Shown here in pieces: positions 32,665 to 43,760 of a stretch of 64,000 nt of DNA. Below the pieces are notes generated by a model. It worked only from the letters and a program-made list of their open reading frames with translations. It ran no database searches and was not told the origin of the DNA. The translations under genes and the position numbers were made by a program. The stretch covers positions 4,216,001-4,280,000 of the forward strand of contig NC_089391.1 in NCBI RefSeq assembly GCF_003171515.1, in the 5' to 3' direction. Within the stretch, counting starts at the first letter, position 1. Each line of letters starts with the position of its first letter. This stretch comes from Pyrenophora tritici-repentis. Taxonomy: Eukaryota > Ascomycota > Dothideomycetes > Pleosporales > Pleosporaceae.

Positions 32665-32716
32665 AGGACTAAGTGCCTAGCTTATAAGCGTGAAGAGCGT
32701 CTAAGCTAAAGGGGTG

Positions 32717-32934
32717 TGTTAGATAATAACACTGTTAAAGATAAGAGCGTACAGACGCTAGGTTAGACTAGCGTGACCCGGCATCTAAGAGAGCCAATCG
32801 GATCACAGGAAGGCTTGGCACCCCCTAGGTGTGCCCACAACCGTAGACAGAACCAACACACATAATCAATCATCAATATTATCACGATCATTACCTATTT
32901 CATCAGTATTCCAGATAAGAGTGAATATCTGACA
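32717..32934 (+). repeat. Copia-2 3' LTR
   Basis: 218 bp, TGTTAGAT...ATCTGACA. It is homologous to the solo LTR at 36670-36885 in the opposite orientation and preceded by the purine tract AAAGGGGTG. Confidence 0.9.
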
Positions 32935-33597
32935 CTAGTATAGGCTAAGGAACGTTAATAGCAAGGCTAATACCCTATCGTAGAAAGAGGAGGATATGCT
33001 AGTAGACGTAGATAATAACTATAAGGCATCTTAAAAGTTCTAGCTACTTAAGCTAGTAAGCTAGCTATTAGACGTAGATAGATATAAGGAGGAAGTAGGG
33101 GTAGGAGCCTTATAAGGACTTAAGGCTTAGCTACCTTTAGTTAGCTATAATAATATAGAGATATTAGAGATATCTTTATAGCAAAAAGCTCTAGACCTAG
33201 ATAGATAACAAATATAGGTATTAGCTACACCCGCTAGAGAAGGGGAAGAGGAGACACCTATAGAGGAACTCTAGGACACGGCAGCTATAAAGGACCTAGT
33301 GTACTAAAAGGCTTAGACAGCACTACGGCTCTAACAGCAGAAATTTCCCCTAAATCTCAACTTAAAAGTCTTACTAGCGGAATACTTATTAGATAATTAA
33401 GGTAGACTTTACTACTAAAACTATAAATAAGTCCCTGATAACCTAATCCTGTATATACGTCTTATCGCGGAAACCTATAATTCACCTAGCGTAGGTCACC
33501 TAGGCAGAGAGAACACGTACGCTATTCTAATACGCAACTACTTTTAGCTAAGAATGTCCCCTAATATTTAGATATTTATATAGAACTATATCGTATA
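32935..33597 (+). mobile_element. Gypsy-2, RIPped chromovirus, first visible part
   Basis: Begins at the Copia-2 border. It encodes, with RIP stops, the linker after RNase H and the integrase zinc-finger (YIRLIAETYNSPSVGHLGRENTYAILIRNYF, split by stops). It is interrupted at TA 33596-33597 by Pogo-1. Its upstream part is not in the window. Confidence 0.8.
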
Positions 33598-35427
33598 ACG
33601 TGGTTCACAAGCGAGTCGCCACCCCAACCGAGTCGCCACCCCAACACAATCGCCGCGCCTAAGCAGCAACTTTATGCAATGCCGCAACCACATTAATTGC
33701 AAAAGTCCTATACTAAGGGTGATTTACAGCTTACTATCTTAGATATTAATTTACATTAATTTCGAAGCAATAAACACGCTGCAGCTGCCTATAACGTCCC
33801 CTAAAGAACACTTGTTGACTAACGCGCTAGATGACGCCCTCAACGCGATTATAAGCTAAATACAAAGCGCCTTACAAAGCTAGAAGAGGAGGTAATTATA
33901 CAGCGTATACGCGACGAGTCTTTCTGTAGAATACCGCCCTCGAAGGTACACGTACGAGATATAGCTAATAGACTACTGCGCGATTACGGCGGCGAGCCTG
34001 TAGGCAAGAACTAGGTTAACAACTTTATACGACGTACACTTAAACTGCGCACGCGCTAGAGCCGTCGGTACGATCGCTAGCGAGCTCTCTACGAGGATCT
34101 AGCGGTTATTAGGCCTCAGTTTAGCCTAGTTTAATTAATAAAGGCGAAATATAGTATTATAGATAAGGACACCTAGAACTTTAATAAGTTAGGCTTTATA
34201 ATAGGCAAGATATCTTCTTAGCTTATAGTTACAGGCTTAGAGAAACCTAGGAAATAGAAGAAACTACAGCCTAGCGATCGCGAGTAGGTAACTCTAGTCT
34301 AAGGCGTCTCTATAATAGGGCGCGTTATCCCGCCCTTCCTTATCTTTGTAGGCAAGGTCCTTATCACCTCCTAGTTCGCAGATCTGCCTCGCGATTAGAT
34401 TATTACTGTCTCTTCTACTAGCTAGATTAATAATAACCTTAAGCTAGCCTAGCTTAAGCACTTTAACGCCTATACAAAGGCGTCTTCTACTAGGGCGTAT
34501 AGGCTGCTTATTATCGACGGCTATACGAGCTACTACTCGATAGAATTCTAGGACTACTGCAAGGAGAACAAGATTATCGCTCTTTGTATGCCACCTCACT
34601 CGTCGCACCTTCTGCAGCTTCTTAACGTTGTCCCTTACTCGCTATTAAAGCGCACGTACGGCGATAAGATCTCGCTCTTAGCTCGCAGCCGCATCTACTA
34701 TATTAATAAGGAAACCTTTTTACTAGCCTTTAAAGTAGCTTATAAGAAGACGTTTATACTAAAGAATATTTGCGCTAAGTTTTAAGGCGGTAGGCTAGTC
34801 TTATACGACCTAGAGGCTGTGTTATCGAAGCTAGATATACAGCTACGTACGCCAACACCACCTGCACTAGGTATTATCGCCTAAGAGGCGCAAACACCGC
34901 GTAACGCCCGCGAGGTAGAGGCGCAATCTACGCTAATTCGAAATTGCATGCAAAACTACTAAGGGTTACTAGCAAGCTTATTAGATAAGCAGGTTAAGCA
35001 GCTCAGTAAAGGCGCTTAGTAGATAGTTTATAATATAGTGTTAGTGCAGGAGGAAATAGGCCGCCTTCGAAACGCTGTTAACACGCTTATAAAGCGTAAG
35101 ACCTATAAAAGACGCTACGTACGGACAGAGGAGGTATTAATAGTTAGTAAGGTATCTAACCTAATTACTAAAAGGGAGGGTAGTGGTTGTGAGGAGGGTG
35201 AGGAGCCTGCGAAGACGGTGCGCGTAGGGCGACGCTGCGGCCGTTGTGGCGAGATTGGACACAACTCCCGCACCTGCAAGGCAGAAATTAAGGATGCAGA
35301 TAATAGCGACGCTTCTGAATAATCCTATAGTATTGCGTATAGTATAGCAATTTATTGTGGTGTTGCGTAAAGTTGCTGCGCAGGCGCGGCGGTTGTGTTG
35401 GGGTGGCGACTCGCTTGTGAACCACGT
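33598..35427 (+). mobile_element. Pogo-1, Fot1/pogo-like DNA transposon, RIPped
   Basis: 1830 bp, TA duplicated (33596-33597, 35428-35429). Imperfect TIRs of about 60 bp start ACGTGGTTCACAAGCGAGTCG. The left TIR has an extra copy of a 16 bp unit (CCGAGTCGCCACCCCA) absent from the right one. It is inserted in the integrase of Gypsy-2. Confidence 0.92.
33760..35322 (+). pseudogene. Pogo-1 transposase with C-terminal zinc knuckle, RIP-degenerate
   Basis: One frame with about a dozen RIP-type stops. In order: an N-terminal psq-type helix-turn-helix (LTKLEEEVIIQRIRDES), a CENP-B-like DNA-binding region (IANRLLRDYGGEPVGKN...RR), the DDE_1 endonuclease core with RLLIIDGYTSYYS and CMPPHSSHLLQLLN, and a C-terminal basic region ending in a CCHC zinc knuckle CGRCGEIGHNSRTC (35238-35279). 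The length fits Fot1/pogo transposases. It would cut and paste the element and possibly the MITEs. Confidence 0.88.
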
Positions 35428-36669
35428 TATAGATAATTAAAACCCTAAAGAGAGATAAAGAGAGGGCTCCTCTAACCCCTCCTACTACTAGACTAGATCT
35501 AAAAGGAAGTCTTTATAGACTTTATTACTAACCTCCTAAAAAGTAATAGGTGTACTAACCTAATAGTAGTAATAAATAGGCTAAGTAAAGACTTCGTCTT
35601 AATTCCTCTTACTAATATTACTACTTAGACTATAGCCTAAGCCTATATTAATAAGGTTATAGCGTACTACTATTTCCTAGACATAATAGTGTCTAACTGC
35701 AGAAGCTAGTTTACGAGCGATTTCTAGGTTACAATGTGTAACTAGCTAGGGATTAAGCGGAGGGTTTTAACGGCCTACTACCCTTAGACTAATAGATCTA
35801 CGAAGAGGATAAATAGCACTATAGAAACTTAAAAGCGTACGTTTACTAGGACTGAAAGGACTAGGCTAAGCTTTGCCTAATAGCCTAGATAGTGATTAAG
35901 AGATAAAACGCGACCTCTATAGGCGTAAGCCTCTTCTTCCTATAGTATAGGTACGACGTAGACCCTATCTAGAAAGAAGTAAACTATATAGCTAAATAAC
36001 TAGAACGCTATTCTTACTAACTAGATGCGTCTACTATAGCTATAGTTAAGAAGTTTAAGAAGGTCTTCGCCTACGTATAAGCAAGGATAGTAGAGGCCTA
36101 ATAGGAATAGGAATAGTAGGCTAACTATTACTAATAAAAGTCTCTAGCCCTAAAAGTAAGAGATAAGGTATAGCTATGATATAGCTATAGCCTATTAAAT
36201 AGGCGCCTAAGTAAGAAGCTAGACTAGAAGAGTGCCTTATATAAGGTACGAGAAGTAATCTCCCCTTACGTATTCCAGTTAAACACGCTGCTAGGTATCT
36301 AGGACGTTTTCCACGTAGACCGTATCTAACTCTACCTAGGTAACCCCCTCCTAGGATAAGCCCTAGACGAGGAGAGACCTCTAGTACTTATTAAATTAGT
36401 AGATAGACGACTAGAAGAGAGGTAGATAGTAGAAGATATTATTAGAGAAAGAAGATATAGCTAAGGGAAAAAGATCTAGTACCTAGTTAAGTAAAAAAAG
36501 TATATAGTCTGCTCTTAGGAACTAGAAGAATATATAGAAAATACCTAGGCTCTAGATAGCTAGCTTAAGTTCTCTAAACCCTATAGAAATAAGTAAAGCT
36601 ATCTACCTAGTAACTTTTAGAGAGGCGAACCTAGCAAACTACGCTTAAGTGCTTAGCGGAGAGCTAACT
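35428..36669 (+). mobile_element. Gypsy-2, second visible part: integrase core and chromodomain
   Basis: Continues the integrase after Pogo-1: VFIDFITNLLKSNR, LIVVINRLSKDFVLIP, a degenerate VSNCRSQFTSDF and KRRVLTAYYPQTNRST, with RIP stops. A chromodomain remnant follows near 36405-36560 (VEDIIRERRYS, YLVKWKKY after reading RIP stops as Gln/Trp). Confidence 0.82.
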
Positions 36670-36885
36670 TGTCAGATATTCACTCTCGTCTGGAATACTG
36701 ATGAAATAGGTAAAAATGGTGATGATATTGATGATTGATTGTGTGTTGGTTCTGTCTACGGTTGTGGGCACACCTAGGGGGTGCCAAGCCTTCCTGTGAT
36801 CCGATTGGCTCTCTCAGATGCCGGGTCGCGCTAGTCTAACCCAGCGTCTGTACGCTCTCATCTTCAACAGTGCTATTATCTGACA
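36670..36885 (-). repeat. Solo LTR of the Copia-2 family
   Basis: 216 bp, TGTCAGAT...ATCTGACA, with perfect five-base target duplication TAACT (36665-36669, 36886-36890). It is far richer in GC than its flanks, presumably because it is too short to trigger RIP or is younger. Confidence 0.93.
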
Positions 36886-36890
36886 TAACT

Positions 36891-37244
36891 AGAGAAAGGA
36901 AGGAAGGCGTAGATCCCCTAGGGGATTATAAGGAAGCAACGAAGAAGAGAGAGAAGAGCAAAGGAAGAGGTAGTAATAGCAGAGGAGATAATAAGAAGAG
37001 GTAAGGAAAGGGAGAAGATTATAAGGAACAGAGTGCTATCCCTTAGGAGATAATAGAGTATGCCATATATAACTAGAAGACACTTATAAAATAAAATTGA
37101 AATGTTAGAAAGGAATAAGTTATTAAAGAAGTAATAAAGAGCTATAAGGTTATTTTAGAAGACTACCTAAAGATGCTAGAATATAAGCTAGACTACTAAG
37201 AGAACGCTAGAGAATAAGTAAAGAGATAATAGATAATTACTTCG
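36891..37244. other. AT-rich, RIP-like sequence without recognisable coding
   Basis: Purine-rich, stop-dense sequence. It is probably the tail of Gypsy-2; no domain or LTR was recognised. Confidence 0.4.
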
Positions 37245-38311
37245 CATTACTATCCTTATTAACGGCACGACCTAGATGACGCAGGACCTCCTTACGATAC
37301 TTAGTAGCCTACGCACGTTGCTTAGTACTATTAAAGAAAGAAGTAAGCACCTTATTAGCTACTAGAACTTCCTAAGTAGCCGCGAAGTTCTCGACGGTGT
37401 ACTAGATCGCGCGGATCTTGTTAATAATAGCAACACGAACCTAAATAATAGCGTAGTTCTATATACTAGTTAGCTAAAAAGAGAGACTAAAGGAGATAAG
37501 GGAATAACCTACGAGACACCTAATCTAGATAACAGCCTTATTAACCTGCTCGTTAAGAGTCCCTAGGGCCTTAACTATTATAGCGGTGTTGCTTATAATA
37601 GCTACTATTATGCTAGCTTTATTTAAGTTAACGTTACTAGAGAAGTCTTAATATCTACTATAGCTGCGCTCCTCAGCTAGAAGCTTCGTGTAGGTAATAA
37701 GCTAAGCGCGGAGATAGACCTAAGTAGTAGAGCCTAGCGAAGCGATAACTATGCGCTTAGAGGTGACCTCGAAGTCCTTTAGAAGGCGGACTATTAGGAT
37801 CGCCTACTTTATAAGAACTAGTAGCTACTCTAGGAGTCAGTAGAGGTAGAGGAAGCAGAGATTATAGAACTTATAGTAATATAAGCGACCTTATTCGCCT
37901 TATAGGTGTAGTAAGTCCTGTCCTCTAGGCTTAAGCTAGCGTAATTAACTCTATTAAGATAGTAATAGGCACATAATAGGGGATCTATAGGCTTCTTAGT
38001 AGTAGTAATGCTGTACTTATTACTTAAGAGGATAGCTTTAGCGGCAGACACGTCCAACTTTAACAACGACGGCTTAAAAGCGAGCATTTTTAGTAGTTAA
38101 TAAGGACACTAAAATAAGATAAATAGAGCTACACTTACAACAGGAGCAGGCGAAAGCGGCGCTATAGACGCGCGCTGCTGTCGCTTAGAGGACGGCGGAG
38201 ACGCGAAGTTAAAATTGTCGTCGTCGTTAATAACGCGGGCGTTCTTGCGCTTCTTGACAGAGTTCGGAGGGCTAGCTATAGTGAAGTTGTGCGACGGAAG
38301 CAGCGATAATA
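37245..38311 (-). pseudogene. Unknown RIP-degenerate gene, split by Pogo-2
   Basis: The minus strand shows coherent protein segments. One is Ser/Pro/Lys-rich near 38109-38305 (IASPPNSVKKRKNARV, FNFASPPSSKRQQR), nuclear-protein-like. The next is at 37830-38087 (MLAFKPSLLKLDVSAAKAIL). A long helical segment at about 37245-37830 (LLKDFEVTSKRIVIASLGS, IVKALGTLNEQVNKAVI, FFNSTKQRAQATKYRKEVL, reading RIP stops as Gln) needs a frame change or intron. Pogo-2 is inserted at its 5' side; the same frame appears to continue beyond it near 40420-40460. The family is not recognised; it could be a host gene or a transposon-borne gene. Confidence 0.5.
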
Positions 38312-40418
38312 CCGTGTCCGTGCGCGCAATGCGCGGATTCGCGTAATGCGCCGCCCAACAACACCATCTCAAATCCAAAAATGAGGCTATAGATCACCAC
38401 ACAAAAGCTATTATCGCGAGATTTCACAGAGTAGTAGTATTTTGATGCCCCTAATTACTTTGCGCTACTTATATTTGCTCGGCAATCTGATGTTCCGGCC
38501 GCAGCGGCTCACTTTTAGTGGTAGGGCTAGTGCAGCTCCTAAGGCCTCTTCAACAGCTGCAGTATCCGCAACACGTTTTTGACGCTTATTGCGATTACTA
38601 GAGCTTATTGAAGTCTTACGCTTACCGTTTTGGGACTGTTGGATAGCTTTTTTGGAGTCGCGATCGGCCTTTTTGCGGGCGCGTTCAGCCTCCTTCTCGG
38701 CCTTCTCCTTCATCCTCCTCTCCCTGGCTGCCTCTCGTTCGGCACGCTTCTCCTGAGCTAATCGAAGCTTGTATAACCTTGCCTAGTCTCTTAACTCTTT
38801 CATCTTAGCTTTTTAGAGTGTCTCCTAATCTCTTAGTTATTCTATTTAGATCCTACGCTCCTTAGCCTCCCGGATCTTCCTTGGCGACCAGAAAATAGCT
38901 ACCCTATGATAGTTATCCTTGTTTTTTTAGAGTTTCAAGGGGTAGCTTTTTTGCTAGTAAGCCCTTCTACTCAACCTATCTAGGAGACCCCTTACCTCCT
39001 TGTGAAGGAGCGTATTTTGGGTGGCGAGATGATGGATGGTTCTCCGGAGTCTTTTTACCTCCCTACTCCTCCTTTTACCCTTAGCTACTTTGACGACTAG
39101 TGAATAGATCCTGCGCCAATCTAACCCGTCGATAGGCTCCGTTAACTCCTCGTCCTTATCTACTACCTTAGGGGTAGTATAGGTGAATCTTTTAAGTGCA
39201 CGAGCTAGATTGGGTGGCTAGATGCCAGTAGCGGTGAAGGCCTTTTTAATAAGCTTAGGCCTAAAAGTAGATATCTAGGCGGGCTAAAAAAGGTGGAAGA
39301 AGTCTCCTTTTCTTATTTTAGAGAAGCCCTAGGTGGTGTAGGTAAAGGTAATTAGCTTATTTGTATAGGCAGCTAATAGAGGCCTGAACATCGCAATATC
39401 TAGGGGCTAGAGGGTATAGGTTAAATAAAAAGGAAAGATAGTTAGGAGAATCCTGTTCTTATTGCAATAGTCTAAAAACTCCTGACTTATATAAGATCTG
39501 TGCCTATCTATAATAAGTAATCGATGTAAATAGAGCGTTTTGGACCTTATAGCTAGCTTAAACACTTCCTTAAGCTAGGCAAGCCCTATCTTATTGTTCA
39601 ACCTTCTAGATTTAGATAAGCTAATAAATACTAGATGAGCTGATTAGGCAACGTCGTCTACCCAGTCCAATTAGAGGTCTCCTGAGCCACCTTAATAGAT
39701 AATGCTAGGCGGCAAAACTAATCCATCAGCGCAAATATAAGCTAGGATCGAAATCCACTCGCGAGATCCGTCCTGAACCCCTGTAGTAACCTCCTTTTTC
39801 TCCCACATACGCCTGCTGAATACTCGTTTTGATCGGCCGGTGACGCCTATGAGAAACCTCTTCGTCTATGTTGTAGATGTCCCCTAGCCTAATCTTATAC
39901 TCCTCGATTTTCTTGAGTAACAGGTCAAAGTACAGCTTATATTTGACTCCTGAATTAGCTCTGTGGCGTGCCCGATCTATGCCCCTAGTCTAATTTGAGA
40001 TAAGATGATTGGAGTTTCTTTTAAGAAATCTATTCACCTAGCTCTCGCTGACGTTAGTGCCGGCAACGGAGGATGCTACGGAGCGTATAATAGCTCTTGT
40101 AGGTGGCAAACGCTTCGCAGTAAGCCCCTGCATATACTGTACTATCTCCTTTTCTTGATCTGGATGGAGTTTTCGATGTGCGTCGGAGCGGGGTTGCGTA
40201 AGCTCCTTATGCCTTCTGATCAACGTAGATCTCACAACTCCAAACTCTTTTGCAATTTTTGTATACGAGAATCCTTCACTAGGTCCGTGCGCGTTGATTG
40301 CTGCAATCGCAGCTTCAATCGGATCCATATTGGTGGCGCTGTGGGTGGTTGAGGTGAAAGTAATTTGTGGTTGACCCCGCGCATTACGCGAATCCGCGCA
40401 TTGCGCGCACGGACACGG
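38312..40418 (-). mobile_element. Pogo-2, Fot1/pogo-like DNA transposon
   Basis: 2107 bp with perfect 40 bp TIRs (38312-38351 and 40379-40418) beginning CCGTGTCCGTGCGCGCAATG, and TA duplicated (38310-38311, 40419-40420). It is RIPped in the middle; the TIRs and ends are GC-rich. A different family from Pogo-1 by TIR. Confidence 0.95.
38465..40328 (-). pseudogene. Pogo-2 transposase, RIP-degenerate
   Basis: Starts MDPIEAAIAAINAHG with an HTH_psq domain (FSYTKIAKEFGVVRSTLIRR), then a CENP-B-type region (KLHPDQEKEIVQYMQGL, ESWVNRFLKRN), then the DDE_1 core on the same strand (YNIDE near 39875; LLIIDRHRSY near 39525 with RIP stops). The basic coiled-coil C-terminus (KEKAEKEAERARKKADRDSK) ends near 38465 with LPSKYK. 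It is the usual architecture of fungal pogo-like transposases. At least a dozen stops make it inactive. Confidence 0.88.
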
Positions 40419-40739
40419 TAAAGCGAAGAAGGCACAGGCGGAGAAACAACGATTGCAGTAAGGTAAAGGATCGTGTGTTATAGCGGGGATAGTAATAGAG
40501 GGACCGAGAGCTCGAACAAAATATAGAGGGGCAGCGGGGGGGTAATATAACAGGCTAGGCCTAGTTAGATAAGATTTAGCTAGAAGCCTTAGAGACTAGA
40601 ACATTAGAACCTGCTGATACCGGACGAAGGACCCGCCCGACAAATCGGTTACTAGTAAAGATATCTATCTAAAGAAACTATATAGCCGGATAGCCCTCCA
40701 TAGATCTTAGGTCAACGAATTCATCTAATTCTTTCTGGC
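40419..40739. other. Spacer between Pogo-2 and Pogo-3
   Basis: The first 40 bases seem to continue the degenerate gene left of Pogo-2. The remainder is low-information sequence with no gene seen. Confidence 0.4.
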
Positions 40740-41191
40740 AATTGCCCTCAGGGCCGGCCTCTTTCAATGCTAACCTAGCTATCGCCGCGCGTAGCTAGTA
40801 GCTTATTAGCTATATTACGTATAGCTGCGTCGGTAGGCGCAAATCTACGCTAATCTAGGTGAAGTATATAGCTAATAATTACCTCCTCTTCTCTCTAGGT
40901 AAGCTTCCTTAAGTTAGGCTAGCAATCGCGTCGCGCGCTTTCTAGCGCGCTAGTTAATTAGGGTTAATTTTAGGATATTAAAGACTGTAGCAGCGCGTTG
41001 CGTACTCTAAATTTAGGCAGAACCTATAGATAAGAGAGCAAGCTAAATACCTGCTTCATTTGAATGCACGAGAGGAGCGCGGCGTGGAGGCATTGTGTGT
41101 TGAGATAGAGTAGGTGATCAAAGTTGGTGGGGTGACCGACTCGCTTGTATGACCGACTCGCTTGTATGACCGACTCGCTCATAAAACACGT
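40740..41191 (-). mobile_element. Pogo-3, 5'-terminal fragment
   Basis: The terminal inverted repeat end is at 41191 (ACGTGTTTTATGAGCGAGTCGGTC on the minus strand) with three tandem copies of the 17 bp motif GACCGACTCGCTTGTAT-type. An ATG at 41093 starts MPPRRAPLVHSNEA, followed by a probable intron and a psq/CENP-B-like stretch (REEEVIISYILHLD, IRNIANKLLATRGD). It is truncated near 40740; no opposite TIR was found. Its TIR core resembles that of MITE-1 and Pogo-1. Confidence 0.75.
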
Positions 41192-41537
41192 TATGTGGTG
41201 TTGTACAGCTGCAAATTTGAGATCGTTAAGATGGTGTTCACGGGGCATGAGATGAATCCGTGCACAAGGTGCACGGACACGTTAGTGCGGGGCACGGATT
41301 ACGTAACTTGACATCCTGCTAAGCCTAGCCATCCGGGATGGCAGCACAGGAAGGTATAACAGACTGTTACGGGCATCCCGATATCAGGATAGATAGGATG
41401 TACAGGATAGTACTTCAACTTCTCCAATCATCACACAATAGATTTCCCGAGTTTCTTCACCGCCTTTGAAGACCTTACGTTAAAGTATCTACTATAACTT
41501 TAATCTGGAAAAGCATTATTCCTATACGTAAGATTCG

Positions 41538-42118
41538 ATGCCGACGACGCGTGCTCAAAAGCGCGATGCAGAAATGGAAGCAGCATTGAAAACGTTCTTT
41601 TTGAGCCCGCGCTTCGCCGTCGCTGGCGCATCTTCCGATCCTACTAAATTCGGCCACAAGAGTACGCTCGCCATCCTGTTTTCTAGTTCTAAGTGTTTTA
41701 TTCTTCTCTAGAGCAGCTACTGACGCTGCTTTACAGTATTCGCGTGGTACCTCGCCCACACCCTCCCCGCAACCCCTATAAACCCCGGTTCCCCCCACCG
41801 TCAACATCATGAACCGCGACTATACCACGATACCCTCTCCAACCGCTCTCCAAGATCCCCCCGGCATCAAGTTACTCTCTATCCGTCATCACGCCCCCAT
41901 ATGTGACGAAGACATTGCTCAAAGAGGCGAAAGAAGCGGGGATCGTGGCTGTTTGGCTGCAACCTGGCAGTTTCGATAGAGAGGTGTTGGAATATGCCAA
42001 GAACAACTTCCGAGCAGCGATTGCAGGTGATGGAGGAAGAGGAGGAGAGGGGTGGTGTGTACTTGTGGATGGAGAAGAAGGGCTGAGGATAGCTGGGAGG
42101 GAGTGGTCGAAGCTGTGA
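41538..42118 (+). pseudogene. CoA-binding-domain (CoA_binding_2/YccU-like) gene, apparently frameshifted
   Basis: Exon 1 (41538-41661) encodes MPTTRAQKRDAEMEAALKTF then FAVAGASSDPTKFGHK, the Rossmann-type N-terminus of the family. The intron 41662-41736 (GTACGC...TTACAG, branch CTGAC) joins to FAWYLAHTLPATPINPGSP. The frame then breaks at the C6 run near 41790 (removing one C restores TVNIMNRDYTTIPSP) and again near 41880 before VITPPYVTKTLLKEAKEAG, AVWLQPGSFDREVLEYA and the conserved GDGGRGGEGWCVLVDGEEGL end. TGA is at 42116-42118. It is either a pseudogene at the transposon edge or two sequence errors. It binds CoA or related nucleotides by family; the cellular role is unknown. Confidence 0.78.
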
Positions 42119-43760
42119 GATTGATTCACCGCTGGAAAGTTTACAGTAAATCCTTTCTACACTGTTTATTATGATTTACCTAATTTTTCCTAAGCTTCCA
42201 TATTCACGCATCCCTAGAATCACACTTTCTTCCACGCACTCTCCATGTCAATCCAGTCCTCAAACCCCTTCATCCCCCCATGAACCGCCTCGCACTCCTC
42301 CCTTTCCGTTCGTATGGAGAGCTCAGATGCAGCACTTCTACATGGACATCGCGCCTAATACTAGGACTCCCCCACCACATGATTATTGTTACCATGAAAT
42401 ACATAGTATTACTGTTAAAGGTCTCAGCTACTCTATTCCCTCTAAGAGAACGATTGAATGAGCTAAGGATGTTACGTAGGGTGGTGTTACGCAAATTTTG
42501 ATCACTTCGGAATCTTGGTTTGTTTTGTAGACACCTCAACTTCGACGGGGTGGCTTTAACCCCCGGTCGATAAGAACACAGAGAGAGAGTAATAAAGCCT
42601 TGTATGTGCTTGTAGATGTGAGAATATGAGGATCTAACGAATCAATAACATGAGAATATTTGAGACTAAAACGAAACAGCTGTCGCACTGTCCTTGCTCC
42701 CGAATGCCTGTTCATGATAAAGGGAAACGAGGCGAAATAACAGGAAGATATGCCAGGCTTAGCCATACCTCGCTCACTATCGTTTCTCTTTCCCTGACAG
42801 CTAATTAGCACAGTCTTGGCCACATGGGTACATAGGTACATGGGCAAGTGACTACCGCCTTGGTAGTACATACCTAGGTACACTTCAACTGCACAATACA
42901 CCCCAAAATTTCTGCGCTACCTCACCATCATAACACCATCAAGCAGCTAGCTCAAGATGAACCGTCGAGCACCCTCGTTGAAATACTACCCCAATTAGCA
43001 GTCTTCTCGTCGCTCAACGCCCGGTCCTAGAAGTCAATGTGGCCGAGGAAGTCAAGATAGTTAGATTGTTCAGGAAATCAACTTTTCTAGGACGCGCTTT
43101 AGTTTGTACAGTTATATCACAACTGTAATTTCTCTTAAATGCTATAGGCGCTTCGCCATACGTATGGCCTAACAATAGCTAAGGCCTTCGTGATGCTACT
43201 AGTACTGCCCCTAGCATGCCGCAGCCTTATGTCAACCATCGAAACCTGTTGCGCCAGCATCCTAGAGGTTACAAGCCCTTACCTGACTCTATCCCCACGG
43301 TAGGAGGCACCAGGATGTTTGATGTCGTGGCGGCATTCCCACCGAAGATCCTGAGCGGATCGAAGGTTTAAGGATTTCCTCTAAGCTAGGGAGATGACCA
43401 GTGATGTACCCGCCTGAAAGTCTGAAGACTACATAGGGGTTCATTCCTAGTACTCCTAGCAAGATATCCTGTTTGGTGTATACTATTGTTCTCACTAGTG
43501 CAGACTTGTAGCTTGTAGGTTTGGACTTAGATGTCCTTTCGTGTAGACCAAAATCTTCAAAGCGCAGACTTACAGTCCCGAGATGTAGACCTCCTCTGAC
43601 ATAGACACGATGAATCATGACATAATGAAAGACACTACGAACCCATGAAGAACGTGGCACATATGCAAGATCTAATGTACTTACTTGACGCTATCTGTCA
43701 ATACCCCACATGGGAGTCGAAAAGTATGACATCAAGTATCTTTGTAATTATCAAATTTTC
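42119..43760. other. Intergenic, no supported gene
   Basis: Short ORFs on both strands (longest about 120 codons on the minus strand at 42536-42901 and 43289-43660) have no recognisable domain and unconvincing composition. A palindrome GCCATACGTATGGC lies near 43155. Not RIPped. Confidence 0.5.

Larger units (their letters stand above)
31508..32934 (+). mobile_element. Copia-2, 3' half, RIPped
   Basis: Begins inside RT at the position equivalent to LRISPLLWQ of Copia-1 and runs to its 3' LTR (32717-32934). Everything upstream is displaced by the A/B cluster, so Copia-2 was the landing site. The frames carry many TAG/TAA codons. Confidence 0.88.
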
